From an uncultured Bacteroidales bacterium (GTDB lineage: Bacteria; Bacteroidota; Bacteroidia; Bacteroidales; Bacteroidaceae), in assembly GCA_902798425.1 (NCBI GenBank), contig CADBWR010000010.1:18108-82107 (forward strand): a stretch of DNA of 64,000 nt, read 5' to 3'. The notes beneath the pieces were generated by a model, which saw only the letters and a list, made by a program, of their open reading frames with translations, did no database searches and was not told the DNA's origin. How positions within the stretch are numbered: position 1 is the stretch's first letter; every line of letters starts with the position of its first letter. Both the position numbers and the translations under genes were made by a program. This document shows, in pieces, positions 46,353 through 53,387 of this stretch.

Positions 46353-46910
46353 ATGATAGGAGCAATAATAGGTGACGTGATCGGATCACGCTTTGAGTTC
46401 AACAATACCAGGGATTACAATTTCAACCTCTGGGATGATTCCTGTAGCTATACGGATGATACGATCTGTACTTTGGCTATAGCAGATGCAATACTGACTG
46501 GAGAGTGTTATAAAAGCAAGCTCCTGAAATGGTGTGGTACCTATACCCATCCTATGGGTGCTTATGGTGGAAGATTTGCCCAGTGGACTCACTCTGAGGA
46601 TCCTCAGCCATATAACAGCTTTGGCAATGGATCAGCTATGAGGGTGAGCCCTGTAGCCTGGGCGTTTGATGAGCTGGAGATTGTGAAAGAGGAGGCAGAA
46701 AAGACAGCGTTATGCACTCACAACCATCCTGAGGGTATCAAGGGAGCTGTGGCTGTGGCTCATGCTATCTGGTGGTTTCGTTTCTGTGACACACATCTGT
46801 CATACTTTATAAAGACGATGGAGGAGTATTACCCTGGCTTTATGGATCAGGCGTTTACTCCAGGTAAGTTTGATGAGGGCTCGTTTCGGAATCCCTCAGG
46901 AGTTTATTGA
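46353..46910 (+). pseudogene. ADP-ribosylglycohydrolase (DraG-like), C-terminally broken
   Basis: 185 aa from the ATG at 46,353. The N-terminal two thirds match DraG-type hydrolases: MIGAIIGDVIGSRFE, the metal-binding SYTDDT, GNGSAMRVSPVAWAFD, THNHPEGIKGA. Full-length members are about 260-300 aa and need a second metal-binding segment (GGDSDT-like) near the C-terminus, which is missing here. The frame ends in PSGVY, while the +1 frame continues with FGIPQEFIDKVY, which resembles the DraG C-terminal end. This indicates an internal deletion plus frameshift, so the hydrolase is probably inactive. A new, shortened function cannot be excluded. Confidence 0.68.
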
Positions 46911-47574
46911 TAAGGTTTACACGTACCTGGATCCTCGGATGGTTGATCAGCTCAGGATCTGGCACACATTTCTGAGCAAAAATGATTTAAAGATCTTCTG
47001 TAGATACTACGGAAAGAAAGACGTTAAGAATGATCCTGAGACTGAAACCCTAATAAAGATCGAAAAGTTCTGGGTGGATGCTACAGAGGCACTGACAGAG
47101 GAGAAAGATACGCTAAAAGGTATGATCCAGGAATACACCAGTGCTGGGCTGAATGAATTTGAACAGTACGACAAAGTACCTATTTCGTTGAAAGCTGTGC
47201 TTTTCAACAGGTATTGTAAGTACAATGAAAGGATCGATGTAGAGGACTTTAAGAGCTATTACAAGAATGTATATATAAAGGGGGTATTCTCAGGGATCAC
47301 TGAGGATTACTCAAACTACACCTGGTATAAGGGAGAGAAAGAAAACCCCTACCAGGGAGATCAGGAGAGACCTCTGGCAGCTCAATTCTGGGAGTATGAG
47401 AGAGAGTTTCATTTGAACTACCTGGATCGTACTGATACAAGCCAGAGCCTGGCAGACGCTTACAAACTGTGGAAAGCTGAGCTGATCCATCAGCATCTAC
47501 CTGGCAAATCACCAAATCCGTATGGTGATCCGACAGACTGGGAAAATACTTTTGAAACTGGCAGAAAGTACTAA
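46873..47574 (+). CDS. Hypothetical protein; first residues resemble a DraG C-terminus
   Basis: About 233 aa from the ATG at 46,873, overlapping the broken hydrolase frame by 38 bp. Residues 4-24 (FGIPQEFIDKVYTYLDPRMV) look like the tail of an ADP-ribosylglycohydrolase; the rest, charged and rich in Tyr, Lys and Glu, is not recognised. It may be a fusion of the hydrolase end with another gene. The next gene starts 4 bp after its stop. Confidence 0.55.
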   Translation: MRARFGIPQEFIDKVYTYLDPRMVDQLRIWHTFLSKNDLKIFCRYYGKKDVKNDPETETLIKIEKFWVDATEALTEEKDTLKGMIQEYTSAGLNEFEQYDKVPISLKAVLFNRYCKYNERIDVEDFKSYYKNVYIKGVFSGITEDYSNYTWYKGEKENPYQGDQERPLAAQFWEYEREFHLNYLDRTDTSQSLADAYKLWKAELIHQHLPGKSPNPYGDPTDWENTFETGRKY

Positions 47575-47578
47575 GAGA

Positions 47579-48652
47579 ATGGAGAAAAGGGAGATTATAG
47601 CACGACTTGATAAGATGTACAGGGCACTGTCTATGCTCAGGTACAATACCTATATGCCTGAGGATGCTGAGGCTCCTGGCATCTATGATGATTTGTGCCT
47701 GGTAGGTAAATGGGCTGCTGACATCAAAACAGCCTGGGAGGAAACACACCCAGATTATTTACCAGGTGAACTTGAAAGGTTTGTGGATATGGATGGATCA
47801 CACAGGGGATCTGCCATACCTACTCTTTTGACTGTTGCAAGCAAAGCCCTCAGGAGTAATGATCTACCAGACGAGATAAGACACTCACTGACTGATTTTG
47901 CCACTATTACTAACAACCTGAAAGATGATGTAGTAAAATACCTGACAGATCACCAGGGAAAGCTGTTTGGTGTTCCCAAAGAACTGCAAAACGAAGATAC
48001 ACTGAGGCTGCTTAATCGTTGCACCCAAAACAATCTCCTGGATGATCATTACCAGCCGACTGAGGAGATCAAACCTTTCCAGCTTAAACTCATAGCCTAT
48101 GCAATTAGCACCACAATAAGCAAGAAACCATCCTGGAGTACATTTGAAAAGCTCTGGAGCCTGGGATATAGCCTCAAAGGAATAAATGTGCCAGTCACAA
48201 AGTCTGGAGAGATAGACAAAGTGCTGAGGCTTTTTCCTGGCACCAGCATTCCCACTAAACAGCAGAAAGATCTGGTATTCATTTGTGGCAGATCCGACAG
48301 AGATCTACAGCAGATCTTTATACACCTACAGGAAAGTGGATATATAAGCAATATGGCTACTGAGCGTGATTGGCTGGTTATATGTGGCAAAGCAGATCTT
48401 GACAATGAGATAAAGCCTATTCCCTGGATAGCAGAACTAAGGCACCTGGTTATCCTGGTTAATAAGCTCTTTGCCAGTTGGAATAATGAAAAGATCTGGG
48501 TAAAGACCATTAGCTGTTTTGAGGTCAATGGCAGAACACCCAATATCGGATCACTCAAAGCAGCAAATACCTGGCTGAGCAAAAATGGCAGTTATGATCC
48601 CAATTTAGAAACAATAATAGATAACAGTTATGACAACAAAGGAGTTTATTGA
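47579..48652 (+). CDS. Unknown protein, paralogous in part to the next gene product
   Basis: 357 aa from the ATG at 47,579 (a longer frame opens upstream but overlaps the preceding gene). No catalytic motif is recognised. Residues around 140-210 (LLNRCTQNNLLDDHYQP, then KPSWSTFEKLW) align with LLKKCQEAELLDENYQP and PKWMPFEILW in the next gene product, so the two share a domain. The C-terminal third has an alternating pattern (DLVFICGR, DWLVICGK). It overlaps the next start by 23 bp. Confidence 0.62.
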   Translation: MEKREIIARLDKMYRALSMLRYNTYMPEDAEAPGIYDDLCLVGKWAADIKTAWEETHPDYLPGELERFVDMDGSHRGSAIPTLLTVASKALRSNDLPDEIRHSLTDFATITNNLKDDVVKYLTDHQGKLFGVPKELQNEDTLRLLNRCTQNNLLDDHYQPTEEIKPFQLKLIAYAISTTISKKPSWSTFEKLWSLGYSLKGINVPVTKSGEIDKVLRLFPGTSIPTKQQKDLVFICGRSDRDLQQIFIHLQESGYISNMATERDWLVICGKADLDNEIKPIPWIAELRHLVILVNKLFASWNNEKIWVKTISCFEVNGRTPNIGSLKAANTWLSKNGSYDPNLETIIDNSYDNKGVY

Positions 48653-49247
48653 AAGGATTGCGGATGGCACATATTCAAAGAATGATGTGATAATCCAATC
48701 AGCACAGTTCCCAGACAAAGAGGATCTGCTATGGGATCTTAAACTGGCTGATGTTACCTGTCTTGAATCAACAGGCAAGCCACAAGTTACTGATGAGGCT
48801 CAGATTGTCAGGATAAGCAATGCTATTTCATGGCTGAGTGAAATGTATGAGAAAGATTCACCTGGTGAAGCTGAGGCAACTACAGAACCTGACAAAACAA
48901 ATACATATACCATCCCTAACGAGATAGCAAACTCTGACTTGGCAATGGAATTATTAAAGAAATGCCAGGAGGCCGAGTTACTTGATGAGAATTACCAGCC
49001 CAAACAAGGAACTACAAATTGGCAACAGAAAGAGATTGCAAGCATTATAATGTGGCTTTGCGACATTTATACTACACCGAAATGGATGCCTTTTGAAATA
49101 CTTTGGAATAGACGTAATATTGATAAAGTAAAAGAGGGAACAAGTAGTGCTTTCAATAAACGAAAGAAAAAGATATATGAGATCTTTGAAACTTACATAG
49201 CGGAAAAAAACAATGCCATCAAAGGAAATAATCATATAAAACTGTAA
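48630..49247 (+). CDS. Unknown protein sharing a domain with the preceding gene product
   Basis: 205 aa. After an N-terminal helix (TKEFIERIADGTYSKND) and a short linker rich in Glu, Thr and Pro, residues about 100-165 repeat the shared domain (LLKKCQEAELLDENYQP ... PKWMPFEILWN). It ends in a Lys/Asn-rich tail. Followed by a terminator, it closes the first transcription unit of the element. Function not known. Confidence 0.62.
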   Translation: MTTKEFIERIADGTYSKNDVIIQSAQFPDKEDLLWDLKLADVTCLESTGKPQVTDEAQIVRISNAISWLSEMYEKDSPGEAEATTEPDKTNTYTIPNEIANSDLAMELLKKCQEAELLDENYQPKQGTTNWQQKEIASIIMWLCDIYTTPKWMPFEILWNRRNIDKVKEGTSSAFNKRKKKIYEIFETYIAEKNNAIKGNNHIKL

Positions 49248-49261
49248 CACAGTAACCACTC

Positions 49262-49311
49262 AACCCACTATAGTAACTACAGTAGTAACTACAGTGGGTT
49301 TTCTTTTTTTT
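49262..49311 (+). terminator. Terminator closing the left unit of the element
   Basis: AACCCACT and AGTGGGTT form the base of a long stem that includes the near repeat TAGTAACTACAG, followed by TTCTTTTTTTT. Confidence 0.85.
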
Positions 49312-49319
49312 GTTCTTTC

Positions 49320-49327
49320 TATCTTTG
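49320..49327 (+). promoter_or_regulatory. Promoter -7 element of the replication unit
   Basis: TATCTTTG, 60 bp before the excisionase-like gene; no clear upstream TTTG at 20 bp. Confidence 0.6.
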
Positions 49328-49387
49328 CAAGCGAAAACCGATGGAGAGTGCCAGGATCCAGCCTCAACATCATAAAAACTTGTAAAG

Positions 49388-49702
49388 ATGGAAGAAAAGA
49401 TCATTGAACAATTAAACCGTATTGAACGCTATAGTATGATGGCAGCAAAAGCCATGCTTACTATAGATGAGGCTGCTGTTTATACAGGCCTGAGCAAATC
49501 ATGGCTCTACAAAGCTACCTGTAATCACACCCTCCCCCATTACAAGCCTAATGGTAAGATCATCTATTTTGAACGTACAGAGCTGGATGCCTGGATGAAA
49601 CAAAACAGAATCAGCACAGCTGCTGAGGCTGATATGGCTGCAAACAGCTATATGGTTGGCACTACAGGATCCAACGGACACAGGAAAGGAGGTAGAAAAT
49701 GA
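49388..49702 (+). CDS. Excisionase-like / MerR-type helix-turn-helix protein
   Basis: 104 aa. The central segment (MLTIDEAAVYTGLSKSWLYKAT ... GKIIYFERTELDAWM) is the small winged-helix of the excisionase and MerR type (HTH_17). Such proteins direct excision or act as regulators. The position just downstream of a promoter and at the head of the replication unit fits a Xis or Stl-like switch. It overlaps the next gene by 4 bp (ATGA). Confidence 0.82.
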   Translation: MEEKIIEQLNRIERYSMMAAKAMLTIDEAAVYTGLSKSWLYKATCNHTLPHYKPNGKIIYFERTELDAWMKQNRISTAAEADMAANSYMVGTTGSNGHRKGGRK

Positions 49703-50160
49703 GGATCACAGACTACTACAGACTGAGGATCTTACCTGAGAACGAGGGTAAAAAGACCGTCAGGTTTGATACGGTAGCCTCATCTGGCAGCTATCCTCTC
49801 TTTGAGAGTATGGCAGAAAAGAGCAAAGTAAAGCGTTTTTTCTGTTACTACAATGGAGTGCCTGATACTTTCTCAGATCGTGCCAGGCAAAAGGCTGAGA
49901 GAGCTATCACCAAATCCAGTTGCAATATCAGCAGCGTGTTTATTCCAAATCAGAACAAATCACACCTGGGGTATGGTGATGTAAAAGGCACTCAGGACGC
50001 TCTCCTGGTCGTTTTCAGCGCAGATTACCACACAATGGAGCTATTTATCATCCGAGGCGAGAAATTCAACCAGAGGGCTTTATATGGCCTCATGGCATCA
50101 GGACAGCTTAACCAGGAGATCCAGGATATTAGAAATAAATCAAAAAGCGTGGTACAATGA
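49699..50160 (+). CDS. Hypothetical phage-element protein
   Basis: 153 aa, start overlapping the HTH gene (ATGA) and end overlapping the loader gene (ATGA). It starts with RITDYYRLRILPENEGKK and has no motif that I recognise. The exact overlaps on both sides show it is part of the replication operon. Confidence 0.65.
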   Translation: MRITDYYRLRILPENEGKKTVRFDTVASSGSYPLFESMAEKSKVKRFFCYYNGVPDTFSDRARQKAERAITKSSCNISSVFIPNQNKSHLGYGDVKGTQDALLVVFSADYHTMELFIIRGEKFNQRALYGLMASGQLNQEIQDIRNKSKSVVQ

Positions 50161-50810
50161 ATGATGATGCTATTAAGAAACTCCTGGATCTTTTGAACAA
50201 CCAGAAAAAGCCTGAGCGTTTTAAGATCAGAGATCTTGATGTGGAAACCGTCACTAAGATGCTATATCTTTGCTATCAAAAGGAGGTTGGCAATAGGAGG
50301 ATAGCATTCAATGGTGACAAAGACACAAAAGACAAGATCGAGAAAACTGCAAAATGGATCACTGGTGATTACAAGGTGGGGCTTATGGTATATGGTAGTG
50401 TAGGTAATGGTAAGACTACATTACTAAGATCTATAAATCTCCTGTTAAAATCCATGTATTCCCCTGATAGAGGCTGGGATGAAAATTTGTCGATTGAATA
50501 CGTGACAGCCATTGAGATCTTCAATATCACTAAATCTGATGATCAACACAGGTATAAGAGAATAAAAGACTGTGACGTGCTATTTATTGACGATCTGGGA
50601 GTAGAACCTATAACTGCTAAGGTATGGGGTAATGAAATCTCCCCTATCACTGATATTATCTACCACAGATATGATGAGCAGCTATGTACAATCATAACCT
50701 CTAACCTATCAGATGAGGCTTTGAAAGAGCGTTACGGATTGCGAATGGCTGATAGAATGGTAGAAATGTTTGATAGCATCAATTCCTCTGGTGTAAGTTA
50801 CAGACAATAA
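50157..50810 (+). CDS. DnaC/IstB-like AAA+ helicase loader
   Basis: 217-aa AAA+ ATPase with Walker A YGSVGNGKTTLL near residue 80, Walker B VLFIDDLG near 140, sensor 1 IITSNL, and the arginine-finger region RYGLRMADRM. These are features of DnaC-type loaders that place DnaB on origins. An IstB role is less likely because there is no transposase. With the DUF6291-like protein downstream it points to own replication. Confidence 0.88.
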   Translation: MNDDAIKKLLDLLNNQKKPERFKIRDLDVETVTKMLYLCYQKEVGNRRIAFNGDKDTKDKIEKTAKWITGDYKVGLMVYGSVGNGKTTLLRSINLLLKSMYSPDRGWDENLSIEYVTAIEIFNITKSDDQHRYKRIKDCDVLFIDDLGVEPITAKVWGNEISPITDIIYHRYDEQLCTIITSNLSDEALKERYGLRMADRMVEMFDSINSSGVSYRQ

Positions 50811-50821
50811 AGTATTAACTC

Positions 50822-51463
50822 ATGGAAAGTAAAGGTATCATAATCCATAGCGACATAAAGGAAAAACTGGAACTGTTATCCAATGATGAGGCTGGGCAGC
50901 TTTTCAAGGCTATCATAGCCTATGCAGAGGATGGGAAAGTGCTTTCTTTCGATGAGAACAGGGTGCTGGGCATGATTTTCCTGTTTATAAAAGACCAGAT
51001 CGACAGAGACGGTGCTAAGTACAGGGAAAGATGTGCTAAAAACAGAGAAAGTGGTAAACTGGGAGGCAGACCAAGAAAAAGCGATCGGTTAATTCCAAAA
51101 CCAAATGGTTTATTTGAAAACCAAATGGTTTCTGAAAAACCCAATCCTAATCCTATACCTAATCCTATACCTAATCCTAATCCTGGTCCTATAAAGGATA
51201 ATGGCAAAGCTAAACGCTTTACCAAACCCACTCTCCAGGAAATAGAGGATTGTATAAGAGAAAAAGGATATAATGTTGATGCTGGAGCCTTTTATGATTA
51301 CTATGAGGCTAACGGATGGAAACAGGCTGGAGGGAACCCAATCAAGAACTGGAAAGCAGCTCTTAGCACCTGGAATCGCAGAGAGGGTGATCTATTCAAA
51401 AACAATGAAAGGAAAGCATCACCACCAGTTGGTGGAGGTGGAACTTTCAAGACAACGATATAG
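50822..51463 (+). CDS. DUF6291-like replication protein with proline-rich linker
   Basis: 213 aa. Residues 1-85 (IIIHSDIKEKLELLSNDEAGQLFKAIIAYAEDG ... MIFLFIKDQIDRD) match the DUF6291 type found in phages and elements of gut Bacteroidota. A linker of Pro-Asn-Pro-Ile repeats (about 108-124) follows, then a C-terminal domain (TLQEIEDCIREKGYNVDAGAFYDYYEANGWK) of a type seen in DnaD-like replication initiators. Iteron-like repeats lie inside the gene at 51,097-51,131. Confidence 0.74.
   Translation: MESKGIIIHSDIKEKLELLSNDEAGQLFKAIIAYAEDGKVLSFDENRVLGMIFLFIKDQIDRDGAKYRERCAKNRESGKLGGRPRKSDRLIPKPNGLFENQMVSEKPNPNPIPNPIPNPNPGPIKDNGKAKRFTKPTLQEIEDCIREKGYNVDAGAFYDYYEANGWKQAGGNPIKNWKAALSTWNRREGDLFKNNERKASPPVGGGGTFKTTI
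51097..51131. repeat. Iteron-like direct repeat inside the DUF6291-like gene
   Basis: AAAACCAAATGGTTT occurs at 51,097-51,111 and again at 51,117-51,131, period 20 bp; each copy has AAACC/GGTTT dyad symmetry. A run of CCTAAT/CCTATA hexamers follows at 51,143-51,192 and encodes the proline-rich linker. This may be the element's origin. Confidence 0.45.
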
Positions 51464-51500
51464 TAAGCAACAAAGTATAACAATTAAAAAACAATGAACT

Positions 51501-51725
51501 ATGACAAAAGAAGAAATGATTGCAAAAGAGAGGCGAATTAAAGAGATTGAGGCTGCTGCTATGATAAATATAGCAACAGATGAAATGATCGAAGAAGCCC
51601 AAAAACTCCGAAAGGAAATTGCTGATGCACGTCAGAAAAGCATTGATGAGCATTCAGAGGAGTTGCTAAAGAAATGGGGCATAGCTGCTGATGCTCCTGT
51701 AGGAACAAAGTGTGAGAATTACTAA
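51501..51725 (+). CDS. Small hypothetical helical protein
   Basis: 74 aa, largely one charged helix (KEEMIAKERRIKEIEAAAM), with a short tail containing a Cys. No function recognised. It lies in the same run 37 bp after the DUF6291-like gene. Confidence 0.58.
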   Translation: MTKEEMIAKERRIKEIEAAAMINIATDEMIEEAQKLRKEIADARQKSIDEHSEELLKKWGIAADAPVGTKCENY

Positions 51726-51737
51726 ACCGTATAAACT

Positions 51738-52403
51738 ATGGAAAAAGTATGTGTATATCGTGATTCTGAAAGCCTTACCAAAGCAATTGCATGGTATGAG
51801 TATGTATCTGGTAGGCTCCAGGAGTTAGCTGATCTATTCACAGATGCAGACATTGTGCCAACGATTAGCAAGCTCCAGAACCTCTTTAACGGTAGTAGCC
51901 TTTGTGGACTGGTTGATGAGAGCTGTACAAATCAGAAAGTAAGTAAGATGCCTAAAAGTGTTCAGGAGCTCATTCGTGAAGATTCTGCAAAAAAGGTTGA
52001 TGCTATCAAAGAAAAGGCTGCAAAACAGATCAAGACAGAAAGCAACGCTATTGAATGGGAGTTTTACCAGGTGAATAACGGTAAGGTCGAAATTAGATCT
52101 GATTACAAAGAGATCCTGACAGACCGATTCAGTATCTACATTGATACAGATACCAGATCTGCTGTCTATGAAAAATGGTTGGCAATGGAGAAAGCCATCA
52201 AGGAATTTAACCAAGCTGTAAAAGAGGCTCCAAAGGTTAGTACTTTCTACGATAGTTTGGTGAAAGCCAATCATCCATCAGCAGATGTGTATAACCCTCA
52301 ATATATTATGGGGCTTGCTGTACCTGATCGCTTTTCACTTGCGAGACTGGATCCTGATGGATCGGTAGTGCTAAAAGGAAAGAATTTTGAGTATATCAAG
52401 TAA
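51738..52403 (+). CDS. Hypothetical protein of the replication unit
   Basis: 221-aa soluble protein, mainly helical with a Lys-rich middle (KKVDAIKEKAAKQIKTES) and a C-terminal DRFSLARLDPDGSVVLKG segment. No family recognised. It starts 12 bp after the small protein and is followed by a terminator, so it ends the second transcription unit. Confidence 0.6.
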   Translation: MEKVCVYRDSESLTKAIAWYEYVSGRLQELADLFTDADIVPTISKLQNLFNGSSLCGLVDESCTNQKVSKMPKSVQELIREDSAKKVDAIKEKAAKQIKTESNAIEWEFYQVNNGKVEIRSDYKEILTDRFSIYIDTDTRSAVYEKWLAMEKAIKEFNQAVKEAPKVSTFYDSLVKANHPSADVYNPQYIMGLAVPDRFSLARLDPDGSVVLKGKNFEYIK

Positions 52404-52422
52404 CATCCTCACGAAACAGCAT

Positions 52423-52470
52423 GGGTATGGTTGCTCCTGGTAACAATCAGGAACTACCTACCCTCTTTTT
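52423..52470 (+). terminator. Terminator ending the replication unit
   Basis: GGGTATGGTTGCTCCTG pairs with CAGGAACTACCTACCC (two mismatches or bulges) around GTAACAAT, followed by TCTTTTT. It separates the replication and phage-structural parts. Confidence 0.82.
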
Positions 52471-52495
52471 GAAAACGGCATAAAAACGGCATAAA

Positions 52496-53011
52496 ATGAG
52501 CAAAGGAAAAAGAGGATTCCAAAGGGGTAACAGTTGTGGGATCAATACCAGATTCTCCATTGAAAACCAACCCAAAAAGAGAGGCAGAAAACCCTCTCTA
52601 TACAAGCGTATCAATTTACCTGGTGAAGAATTGAGCAAAGAAGATTATACCCACCTTATGAGATCGCTCCTGGAGTGCCCTATATGGCAACTGAAAAAGA
52701 TCCAGGAGGATTGCCGAAAGCCTGGCAGCAAGATCCCATCATGGGTAAACAGTCTGATAGCTGCAATTTTCACAGACATAAGGAGGGGTAGAATTGATAG
52801 CTTACGCTGGATCCTGGATAGATCCTTTGGAAAGCCCAGTCAGGCCAAAGCAGGAACAACGGTAAACCTGGTACAAAACAACGTGCAAATACTCAATTTT
52901 TCAGCACTTACTGATACAGAATTGGTACTTTTCCACTCGTTAGTACTCAAAATGGATGGGAAACAACCTCAAACAGAGTTGGTAACAGCAGACAAAACAG
53001 AGCCTGGTTAG
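52496..53011 (+). CDS. DUF5681-like protein, possible small terminase subunit
   Basis: 171 aa. The N-terminus (RGFQRGNSCGINTRF ... KKRGRKPSLYKRI) resembles the Lys/Arg/Gly-rich DUF5681 start often found next to terminase genes; the middle (SWVNSLIAAIFTDIRRGRIDSLRWILDRSFGKP) is a helical region, and the end is acidic. In phages such proteins precede the large terminase, but here no large subunit follows. The small-terminase role is an inference from family and place. Confidence 0.58.
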   Translation: MSKGKRGFQRGNSCGINTRFSIENQPKKRGRKPSLYKRINLPGEELSKEDYTHLMRSLLECPIWQLKKIQEDCRKPGSKIPSWVNSLIAAIFTDIRRGRIDSLRWILDRSFGKPSQAKAGTTVNLVQNNVQILNFSALTDTELVLFHSLVLKMDGKQPQTELVTADKTEPG

Positions 53012-53124
53012 TTGCTCACTTTCTACCCCAGAATATGAAGAAACGCTCTCAAATCAGTATTGTATCAGGAGAATATAGGACTGATAATAGAGAAAGTAAC
53101 AATTGAACAACAAAATAGGAGAAT

Positions 53125-53385
53125 ATGGAAGAAACATTAAGTAAAATTATAAAGGACTGTGAGGATATGGGGCATTATAGAAAAGTGATCTTAGAATGTG
53201 CCTCAAAAGACCTGAGACACCATAACAATCCATTGGGACAGATCCACACAATTGCATCTTTTGTGAATCAGCTGCTGATCACTAATGAGAATGGTAACAA
53301 TGATGAATTGATAGGTTTCTATTATCATGTATGTAGATCCTTGAAAGAACTCATTAAGTATAGAACTTCTAATAAGGAAACTTGA
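53125..53385 (+). CDS. Small hypothetical protein before the tape measure gene
   Basis: 86-aa helical protein (LSKIIKDCEDMGHYRKVIL ...). It is preceded by AGGAGAAT close to the start, stronger than most in the window. It ends 2 bp before the tape measure ATG. The place is that of a tail assembly chaperone, though the sequence is not recognised. Confidence 0.55.
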   Translation: MEETLSKIIKDCEDMGHYRKVILECASKDLRHHNNPLGQIHTIASFVNQLLITNENGNNDELIGFYYHVCRSLKELIKYRTSNKET

Positions 53386-53387
53386 CT

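Noticed and set aside
46353-46910. DraG-like protein as an active antidefence hydrolase
   Set aside because: The second metal-binding motif is missing and the C-terminal end lies in another frame.
50157-50810. AAA+ protein as an IstB transposition helper
   Set aside because: No IstA-type transposase or insertion-sequence ends are near; the operon context is replication.
51143-51192. Tandem CCTAAT/CCTATA tract as a CRISPR-like or telomere-like array
   Set aside because: Units are 6 bp without spacers and encode a Pro-Asn/Pro-Ile linker inside a gene; no cas genes are present in the window.
53035-53106. Tiny ORF of 23 codons before the 86-aa gene
   Set aside because: Too short, no ribosome-binding motif close to it and no overlap or coupling with its neighbours.
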